Assembly (NCBI GenBank): GCA_913009765.1
Contig: CAJVYT010000243.1
Coordinates: 1 to 6,687 of the forward strand
DNA length: 6,687 nucleotides
From: an uncultured candidate division Zixibacteria bacterium
GTDB lineage: Bacteria > Zixibacteria > MSB-5A5 > GN15 > FEB-12
Reading direction: 5' to 3'
In this document: in pieces, positions 1 to 3,733 of the stretch
Position numbering within the stretch: the stretch's first letter is position 1
Layout: each line of letters starts with the position of its first letter
Translations under genes and position numbers: made by a program
The notes under the pieces: generated by a model
Seen by the model: the letters and a program-made list of their open reading frames with translations, nothing else
Told to the model about the DNA's origin: nothing
Databases searched by the model: none

Positions 1-12
1 CTCTTCCGATCT
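1..12 (+). other. Sequencing adapter remnant
   Basis: The first 12 bases, CTCTTCCGATCT, are identical to the 3' end of the standard Illumina adapter. They stand at the very edge of the window, directly before a truncated attC site. This is best read as untrimmed adapter, not genomic DNA, so biological sequence starts at about 13. Confidence 0.9.
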
Positions 13-36
13 ATTCGCTGTATTAAATTGTTAGGA
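13..36 (-). repeat. attC site, R'' end only (truncated by window edge)
   Basis: The stretch TATTAAATTGTTAGGA is the right-hand end of an attC. It shares TAAATTGTTA with the attC ends at 2247-2257 and TTAAATTGTTAG with the end at 562-573. Its core GTTAGGA (30-36) is the exact reverse complement of TCCTAAC at 445-451, the head of the same cassette. The other arm lies outside the window. Confidence 0.75.
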
Positions 37-38
37 GG
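33..38 (+). promoter_or_regulatory. Shine-Dalgarno AGGAGG inside/next to an attC core
   Basis: AGGAGG lies 4 bases before the ATG at 43 of the small plus-strand ORF. Its first bases belong to the attC core GTTAGGA, so the ribosome-binding site may be a by-product of the recombination site and not evidence of a gene. Confidence 0.4.
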
Positions 39-42
39 TTTT

Positions 43-201
43 ATGAATTGCGATCTTCTACAGAATGTTTTGCTCGCAACGGTAGCGATAGGGCTGACGG
101 GGAATATGTTTATTATTTTAGGTTCTTTAATCATTGACTATAAAATAAAGCTGAAGGATGCCGATGACCAAAAGAAAAACAGTAAGCACCTTCAGCCATA
201 A
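43..201 (+). CDS. Possible small membrane protein, 52 aa, opposite to the cassette direction
   Basis: This is an ATG-started ORF of 52 codons with a strong AGGAGG just upstream. The product begins MNCDLLQNVL, has one likely membrane helix at about residues 8-31 and ends with a charged tail rich in Lys and Asp. I do not recognise a family. It runs against the other cassette genes and overlaps the 3' end of the convergent 101-aa gene by 75 bp. It would fill the otherwise empty 90 bp between that gene's stop and the attC. It may be real (a two-gene convergent cassette, for example a toxin-like peptide) or a chance ORF behind an AGGAGG created by the attC core. Confidence 0.4.
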   Translation: MNCDLLQNVLLATVAIGLTGNMFIILGSLIIDYKIKLKDADDQKKNSKHLQP

Positions 202-432
202 AGTCATGTTTCGTATTTCTCTTTGCAGTTTGTTGTTTTCTTCCGATGCCTTGTGTGAGGCAATGGCTGAACGGGCGAATAGGGAGGCTAATCGTTTTTG
301 TGCATGGATAAGGTTTTCTGGCAGAGAGCGGTCTTTGCGTAGGATTTCCTCGTGGATATCGGTTAAGAGCTGGGAATCACTTTTGGCTAAATCTTCTTGG
401 GCTTCTTTCTCAATTTCGGGTCTGGATGGCAT
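127..432 (-). CDS. Cassette-encoded tail-anchored small protein, 101 aa
   Basis: The product has a soluble, strongly charged, probably helical N-terminal part (residues 1-75, rich in Glu, Lys, Arg and Ala, possibly coiled coil). A single hydrophobic segment follows at about 77-98 with almost nothing after it. This suggests a C-terminally anchored inner-membrane protein with its bulk in the cytoplasm. No enzymatic motif is visible; I recognise it only as the kind of uncharacterised short protein common in cassettes. The ATG is preceded by TTAGGAG (minus strand), whose AGGAG starts 11 bases upstream and comes from the attC core at 445-451. The stop lies about 90 bp from its own attC, unusually far for this array, and the gap holds the start of the convergent 52-codon ORF. 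The function is unknown. Confidence 0.75.
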   Translation of the reverse strand: MPSRPEIEKEAQEDLAKSDSQLLTDIHEEILRKDRSLPENLIHAQKRLASLFARSAIASHKASEENNKLQREIRNMTLWLKVLTVFLLVIGILQLYFIVND

Positions 433-443
433 TTATTTATTAT

Positions 444-448
444 CTCCT
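444..448 (-). promoter_or_regulatory. Ribosome-binding site AGGAG supplied by attC core
   Basis: On the minus strand the attC R' core GTTAGGA continues as GTTAGGAGATA, giving AGGAG 11 bases before the ATG at 432. The spacing is somewhat long, but no better site is present. The same GTTAGGAG appears at the other end of this cassette in inverted orientation. Confidence 0.5.
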
Positions 449-575
449 AACGAAATAATGAGGGATGCGGAATGATAAGCGATAAAACAGTCAAACTTCA
501 TGAAAATATATGCAACCTAAATTAACTTAAAAAGGTCACAGCTATTCCGCATTCCACTCCATTAAATTGTTAGCT
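445..575 (-). repeat. attC site (131 bp) downstream of the nuclease gene
   Basis: The left arm (445-473: TCCTAAC core, then GGGATGCGGAAT) pairs with the right arm (543-575: ATTCCGCATTCC, then the GTTAGCT core) with a few unpaired or mismatched positions, as usual for attC. The AT-rich central part (474-542) is the variable terminal structure. The right core contains the TAA stop of the nuclease gene. The cores at the two ends differ (TCCTAAC against GTTAGCT) because the left one belongs to the next cassette. Confidence 0.85.
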
Positions 576-1511
576 TTTCATGCTAAAACTAATAGTATGA
601 TCAATTGAATATTCAAAATAATTTTGCTCTCTAATAATCCACAATTCTTTGAGTTGAGTGATAACAGAATCTAATTCATTTTCAATGTTGGAAAATTTAG
701 GCTCCTTCTTTTTTTGATTAAGGAAGTTAATCCAATCAGGAGAAGCACTGTCTGAGAAACTAATAGGTCGATTATTTATCCATCTGTCGGCTAAAGGCAT
801 GCTTAAAAAAGGCCACGCTTGATTAGATACTATTATGAATGCCAAACGTGCCTTCTTGCTTAGAGATAGTTGTTTCGCTGCATCAAAGGACTTAAATAGA
901 AAGAAGTTATATCCATCATAAATATTAATTGAATTCACACCAGCCTCGCTCGATGTGATACTATTAACAACTTCTTGATATCTGAGATCTTCTTGTCCAA
1001 TATATTTAACCTCGATTGCACATGAAATATCATCTGGAGAAGCAGCATCAATGTCAGAATCACCACATAATGCCTCAAGGTTATTTATCTTCCAACCTTG
1101 CTTTTCAATAAATAATGCGATTAGAAGCTCTGTCAATTTACCTTGGAATATTCTGGCCTTCCTATGCCTTTCCAAGTGATTTTTTTCTAACATCCATTTT
1201 TCAACAAGATCATTCTTGTATTGTTTCTTTAAAGTGGTCTTTGGACGGCCATTATCTAAAAGATAACGATGGACAGGACCGGTTAATTTATCAAGATTCC
1301 CACTTTCAAGAGCCCCTAAAAGCATATAATGATGCCTTGCTTCGTCAAAGTCATTTTGCGCAGTTCTTTGAAAATCAGGCCAGACAGATTCAGGAACAAA
1401 AACATCCCTTAATGCCGGACAGTTTTCTCTGAGGGATCCGAACATACGAAGTAGGTCACCATTATTATTGAAAGTTGCAGCCTGACAGCAACAATTAATA
1501 TTATTATTCAT
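570..1511 (-). CDS. PD-(D/E)XK nuclease-like cassette protein, 313 aa
   Basis: The middle of the protein has the layout of a restriction-endonuclease-like PD-(D/E)XK core: helix with GKLTELLIALF (E128), a turn, GDSDIDA (D155), then strand CAIEVKYI (E167 and K169). D155 to E167 with E-x-K is the classic active-site spacing, so a metal-dependent DNA nuclease is likely. The long C-terminal part (about 175-313) has no motif I recognise and could give specificity. The first 20 residues are odd (Asn runs and Cys-Cys-Cys), and the ribosome-binding site is weak, so the start is uncertain; ATG at 1445 (M23) is the alternative. The TAA stop sits inside the attC R'' core. It follows the lipoprotein gene by 43 bp in the same cassette. 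A phage-defence or restriction role is inference; no methyltransferase or helicase partner is present. Confidence 0.75.
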   Translation of the reverse strand: MNNNINCCCQAATFNNNGDLLRMFGSLRENCPALRDVFVPESVWPDFQRTAQNDFDEARHHYMLLGALESGNLDKLTGPVHRYLLDNGRPKTTLKKQYKNDLVEKWMLEKNHLERHRKARIFQGKLTELLIALFIEKQGWKINNLEALCGDSDIDAASPDDISCAIEVKYIGQEDLRYQEVVNSITSSEAGVNSINIYDGYNFFLFKSFDAAKQLSLSKKARLAFIIVSNQAWPFLSMPLADRWINNRPISFSDSASPDWINFLNQKKKEPKFSNIENELDSVITQLKELWIIREQNYFEYSIDHTISFSMKS

Positions 1512-1533
1512 TACATTTAAACCGTTATCTCTT

Positions 1534-1547
1534 CAGTAACGTTACTG
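1534..1547. repeat. 14-bp perfect palindrome between lipoprotein and nuclease genes
   Basis: CAGTAACGTTACTG is its own reverse complement and fills much of the 43-bp gap. A third TAACG half lies close by on the minus strand (GATAACGG, near 1521-1530). It could be an operator for a dimeric regulator or the relic of a collapsed attC. It has no loop or T-run, so it is not a normal terminator. Confidence 0.5.
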
Positions 1548-1554
1548 TTCAATA

Positions 1555-2094
1555 TTACCATGTTGCCAGTTTATGAAACCTCTTGTCAGTTACAGTTTTA
1601 CCATAATTTTCAAACAAAACGTCAAGAAAGTAATGAGCTAACCTATAAATATTTGATGAAGATCCCTTGCTATAGATCTCACCCTGCCAAATAATTTCTA
1701 TCTTGTCTGGTATATTTGAACGTTTCAAATCAACAATAATAATTTGAAAGAAACGCGGATAAACAGTGGTAGACTCGACCTTTTGACCTCCCCAAACGAA
1801 ATCGGGGCTACTACTTACACTTGTTGCGCCTGCTCCTATAGAGTAATTATACAGGACAGCTACATTTGCATCCTCACTAGTCTTGGCTTTGATGTATCCT
1901 TGCTCGATCATTTTTTGAGAAATGATAGTGTTAATATTACGGTCAGTTAAACTTAGTGTATTCGGACTAACAATTGTAAAATATGGCTGTAATGGAGCCG
2001 AGCTGTATAATGCCGTGCTAACATTGCCATTGATAACACCTGGTACGCATCCTGTTAAAAAAAGAATAAATAGGGAAAATATTTTCTTTGACAT
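1555..2094 (-). CDS. Cassette-encoded outer-membrane-type lipoprotein, DUF4136-like, 179 aa
   Basis: The N-terminus is a lipoprotein signal: MSKK, a hydrophobic stretch, and lipobox LTGC with Cys16 as the lipidated residue. The mature part contains DRNINTIISQKMIEQGYIKA followed by a stretch like DANVAVLYNYSIG. This resembles the DUF4136 pattern in which a helix and GY are followed by an Asp-rich turn and a strand. The family is known as periplasm-facing lipoproteins without an assigned biochemical role. The start at 2094 was chosen because GAGG lies 6 bases upstream and the signal peptide begins there. The longer reading from 2148 would begin inside the attC core region and put 18 residues before the signal. 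It is the first gene of a two-gene cassette with the nuclease-like gene. An envelope protein beside a nuclease is not an obvious functional pair. Confidence 0.78.
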   Translation of the reverse strand: MSKKIFSLFILFLTGCVPGVINGNVSTALYSSAPLQPYFTIVSPNTLSLTDRNINTIISQKMIEQGYIKAKTSEDANVAVLYNYSIGAGATSVSSSPDFVWGGQKVESTTVYPRFFQIIIVDLKRSNIPDKIEIIWQGEIYSKGSSSNIYRLAHYFLDVLFENYGKTVTDKRFHKLATW

Positions 2095-2130
2095 AGTTAT
2101 CCTCACTTTGTAAAGCCTATATTTATTAAT

Positions 2131-2260
2131 AGCTAACGACTTGGTCATAGATGCGTGCCTGAAGCGTATAAACTACAAATGAACTGATTTGACAATCATA
2201 AACTTAACAAAGTCAAAATCAGCACTGCTGGCACGCATTCTATGCACTAAATTGTTATCT
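2131..2260 (-). repeat. attC site (130 bp) downstream of the Rx4H gene
   Basis: The left arm (AGCTAAC core 2131-2137, then CATAGATGCGTGCC) pairs with the right arm (GGCACGCATTCTATG, then GTTATCT core 2254-2260). Extra unpaired bases occur on one side, as in attC sites. The loop holds a second stem, CTGATTTGAC (2184-2193) with GTCAAAATCAG (2212-2222), one base longer on the right side. It shares GCGTGCCTGAA and GCTGGCACGCAT with the attC at 3432-3562, so the two belong to one subfamily. Confidence 0.88.
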
Positions 2261-2273
2261 AATCCTTTCGTGT

Positions 2274-3059
2274 TTATTTAATTACTTTTGGTAATGCATC
2301 AACAAGATCGGTCCCGAAATGATGACATGTAACAATGAATTCATTGAATTGCCTGTAATTGAGACTGATGTGTTCACCAATGTTGAAGCTTATCTCATTG
2401 TTTTCTCGTCGCAATTTTATTGAAGACCCACCTTCAATAACGGTTTGTCCTTGTAGCTCTATTTCTTCTCCTTCTTTTTCATAGAAAAGCTTGAGTTTTA
2501 CCCAGCAAAGTTTTAGGGTTTTATTAGATAGATCGTTTATGTCTTTTTCAGTAACCAATCCTCCTCTATGAACCAAACATGTTCTTCCTTTATTGATTGA
2601 TAATATTTGATCCTTATAATTCAGCGGATGGATTAGATGTGGTTCTATTTTTTCTATCATATCTGGTATATGCATTCTTAATGCTTTTTTTCTAATTTCT
2701 GTAAAAGCTTGATTAAAGGCTTCTCCGGTTTTTAATTCAGATGCTCTGGAAAAAATTGAAACGTACAAATAAGCTTCTCTAAGCGAGTATTCAATACCCT
2801 TAATAAGGTCTTCAAAACCTTTTCGAACTAGCCAGTTTTTAAAATTCTGCTTTTTAACATCTATATCCGCTTCATCTTGATCAAACTGCATTCTAAAAAA
2901 GCCCTCTTCAATCACCAAATCTGGAGGAATATCTTTAACTATTTCTGTTGCTTGTAAGCCAAAAAGGATCGAATTAGTGCATTCTTTTAAAACCTTAAAT
3001 AAGGGGCTAATAACTCCAGTTGCATTTAATGTTATTCTCTGTGATTTTTTGTCAGTCAT
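2274..3059 (-). CDS. Uncharacterised cassette protein with HEPN-like Rx4H motif, 261 aa
   Basis: This is a soluble, mainly helical protein in its first 190 residues. Around residues 155-170 it reads INKGRTCLVHRGGLVT. R159 and H164 form an R-x4-H motif followed by an RGG turn, as in many HEPN-domain proteins, where this Arg/His pair is the RNase active site. Two helical stretches before it (about 78-108 and 112-140) fit a helical bundle. The last 70 residues look beta-rich (EIELQGQTVIEG, EISFNIGEHISL). The HEPN call rests on a short motif and context only, and the usual Asn after the Arg is missing (RT, not RN), so catalysis is uncertain. No clear ribosome-binding site precedes the ATG; the next Met is residue 57, so 3059 is kept. 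The stop lies 14 bp from the attC core. If HEPN, an abortive-infection or toxin role would be plausible, but no antitoxin gene is in the same cassette. Confidence 0.7.
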   Translation of the reverse strand: MTDKKSQRITLNATGVISPLFKVLKECTNSILFGLQATEIVKDIPPDLVIEEGFFRMQFDQDEADIDVKKQNFKNWLVRKGFEDLIKGIEYSLREAYLYVSIFSRASELKTGEAFNQAFTEIRKKALRMHIPDMIEKIEPHLIHPLNYKDQILSINKGRTCLVHRGGLVTEKDINDLSNKTLKLCWVKLKLFYEKEGEEIELQGQTVIEGGSSIKLRRENNEISFNIGEHISLNYRQFNEFIVTCHHFGTDLVDALPKVIK

Positions 3060-3080
3060 TTAAGTAATTTAATTATTTTC

Positions 3081-3150
3081 AGATAACGTTAAACTGAGGG
3101 GTGCGAAAAAGCGTCAGCTTTTGAGCATCCCTTCGAGTGACTTGTTATGT
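3081..3150 (-). repeat. attC site (70 bp) downstream of the 89-aa membrane protein
   Basis: This is the shortest attC in the array. The left core AGATAAC (3081-3087) and arm AACTGAGGGGTGC pair with GCATCCCTTCGAGT and the right core GTTATGT (3144-3150), leaving a loop of about 15 bases. The right core supplies the TAA stop of the membrane-protein gene. Confidence 0.85.
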
Positions 3151-3414
3151 TTTGTCCATTTTTTTTATTTTTCGTTTCCAGATTTTCTTTTCAATGAAAT
3201 TAGAAATGTCCTCCATTGCTATAAAAATGAAAACTAAAATGCTAAGTACTATGCCAATAAGAAACCATCGGCTTGAAAGATAATGTAATGCTCCTGGCGT
3301 ACGGTATGGATAAGTTGGGTCTGGAAAATCTTTTGGTTCTAAATTTCCGTAAATAAGAGCTAAAACAGAACAAACAACCAAGGGCATTAAAGCTACAATA
3401 TACTTTTTCATCAA
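3145..3414 (-). CDS. Small cassette-encoded membrane protein, 89 aa
   Basis: The product has two hydrophobic helices, at about residues 5-22 and 50-67. A Pro/Tyr/Asp-rich loop (about 25-48) joins them, and the C-terminus is strongly basic (KKIWKRKIKKMDK). By the positive-inside rule both ends would face the cytoplasm and the loop the periplasm; the first helix could instead be a signal peptide. There is no family I can name. On the minus strand AAGAGA lies 6 bases before the first of two successive ATG codons, supporting the start at 3414. The cassette is only about 350 bp, so this is its sole gene. The TAA stop is inside the attC R'' core. Confidence 0.72.
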   Translation of the reverse strand: MMKKYIVALMPLVVCSVLALIYGNLEPKDFPDPTYPYRTPGALHYLSSRWFLIGIVLSILVFIFIAMEDISNFIEKKIWKRKIKKMDKT

Positions 3415-3417
3415 TTA

Positions 3418-3423
3418 TCTCTT
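3418..3423 (-). promoter_or_regulatory. Ribosome-binding site AAGAGA for the 89-aa membrane protein
   Basis: The minus strand reads AAGAGATAATTGATG. This places a modest purine-rich site 6 bases before the first ATG and favours that start over the second, adjacent ATG. Confidence 0.4.
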
Positions 3424-3431
3424 ATTTTGAA

Positions 3432-3562
3432 ACATAACGCCGAACTAAGGGTTGCGTGCCTGAAAAGGATTTTGAAATGCAAAAAGATGTTTGCAAACAT
3501 AAAACCAACCAAAACCAAAAAGAGGGCTGCTGGCACGCATACCCTTCAGTGCCTGGTTATGT
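3432..3562 (-). repeat. attC site (131 bp) downstream of the HicA-like remnant
   Basis: The left arm (core ACATAAC 3432-3438, then ACTAAGGGTTGCGTGCC) pairs with the right arm (GGCACGCATACCCTTCAGT, then core GTTATGT 3556-3562). The variable loop contains a perfect 14-bp palindrome, ATGTTTGCAAACAT (3487-3500), and an AAACC-rich stretch. The right core encodes the TAA stop of the HicA-like gene. Confidence 0.88.
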
Positions 3563-3691
3563 CAATTCTTTTATTATATGTTTTGCGAGATGCTCGTCTA
3601 TCTCGTTATGTCGAGGAACAGGTTGCTTTTTCCCTGTTTTAGGATTTTTATAAAGGCGCATTGACTCATACTTTTTGTTGCCAAGCGTAAG
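3557..3691 (-). pseudogene. C-terminal remnant of a HicA-like toxin, cut by the insertion sequence
   Basis: Outside the insertion sequence only about 43 codons remain. They end with PKTGKKQPVPRHNEIDEHLA, then KHIIKELT and a stop. The pattern VPRHxEI followed by a helix with LAxxIIKxL is typical of the C-terminal half of HicA-type mRNA interferases of type II toxin-antitoxin systems. The N-terminal part, including the usual GGxH-like catalytic segment, is not clearly present. The frame continues rightward into the insertion sequence as an artificial 34-residue extension. No HicB antitoxin gene follows; the attC comes directly after the stop. I see no homologous N-terminal part beyond the insertion sequence at 5306-5362. 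The gene should be dead. Confidence 0.62.
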
Positions 3692-3715
3692 CCGTTGCCT
3701 CATAATGATGTTACC
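3692..3715 (+). repeat. Left terminal inverted repeat of the insertion sequence
   Basis: CCGTTGCCTCA is identical to the outer 11 bases of the right end in inverse orientation. The inner ATGTTACC (3708-3715) also matches. Confidence 0.85.
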
Positions 3716-3721
3716 AAAATT

Positions 3722-3727
3722 AGGAGG
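3722..3727 (+). promoter_or_regulatory. Ribosome-binding site AGGAGG deciding the transposase start
   Basis: AGGAGG lies 6 bases before the ATG at 3734. This selects that codon over the in-frame TTG at 3695, which lies inside the terminal repeat and has no such site. Confidence 0.85.
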
Positions 3728-3733
3728 CAAAAA

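Larger units (their letters stand above)
451..2136 (-). mobile_element. Two-gene integron cassette: lipoprotein + PD-(D/E)XK-like protein
   Basis: No full attC lies between the lipoprotein and nuclease genes (gap of 43 bp). The head core GTTAGCT (minus strand, from 2131-2137) and the tail R'' core AGCTAAC (569-575) are perfect complements of each other and differ from every other cassette's pair in the window. Two unrelated cassettes fused by loss of the middle attC would not be expected to match. At about 1.69 kb it is longer than a typical one-gene cassette. Confidence 0.7.
13..3691 (-). mobile_element. Integron gene-cassette array (partial, no integrase in window)
   Basis: Short genes on the minus strand are separated by imperfect inverted repeats bounded by AAC at the left and GTT at the right. 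These fit attC recombination sites. Cassettes run right to left: HicA-like remnant, 89-aa membrane protein (about 3087-3437), Rx4H protein (about 2137-3086), lipoprotein plus nuclease (about 451-2136), and the 101-aa protein (up to 450, its attC cut by the window edge). Each intact cassette starts with a core exactly complementary to the R'' core of its own attC: GTTATGT/ACATAAC, GTTATCT/AGATAAC, GTTAGCT/AGCTAAC and GTTAGGA/TCCTAAC. That is expected because crossover occurs after the G of the core, so each cassette carries most of its own R' at its head. The integrase, attI and Pc promoter would be expected to the right, but the array is broken there by an insertion sequence. Confidence 0.88.

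Noticed and set aside
1115..1432. Plus-strand 105-aa ORF opposite the nuclease-like gene
   Set aside because: It covers the antisense of the PD-(D/E)XK-like gene, has no ribosome-binding site, and its translation has no domain character.
2095..2148. Longer lipoprotein reading from 2148
   Set aside because: It would start within the attC end and place 18 residues before a good signal peptide. ATG at 2094 has GAGG at proper spacing.
3081..3150. Rho-independent terminator at the short inverted repeat
   Set aside because: The hairpin is bounded by AAC/GTT cores and has unpaired bases typical of attC, and no T-run follows on the minus strand. It may hinder transcription, but attC is the better explanation.
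2131..3562. CRISPR-like repeats, because similar GCGTGCC/GGCACGC blocks recur
   Set aside because: The blocks are inverted pairs within attC sites and are separated by whole genes, not by short spacers of even size.
3427..3653. Two overlapping plus-strand ORFs over the attC and HicA remnant
   Set aside because: They run through the attC hairpin arms and the antisense of the HicA-like remnant. Their translations show no protein-like pattern and there is no ribosome-binding site.
3695..3733. Longer transposase reading from TTG at 3695
   Set aside because: The TTG lies in the terminal repeat and has no ribosome-binding site, while ATG at 3734 has AGGAGG 6 bases upstream and starts a normal N-terminus.
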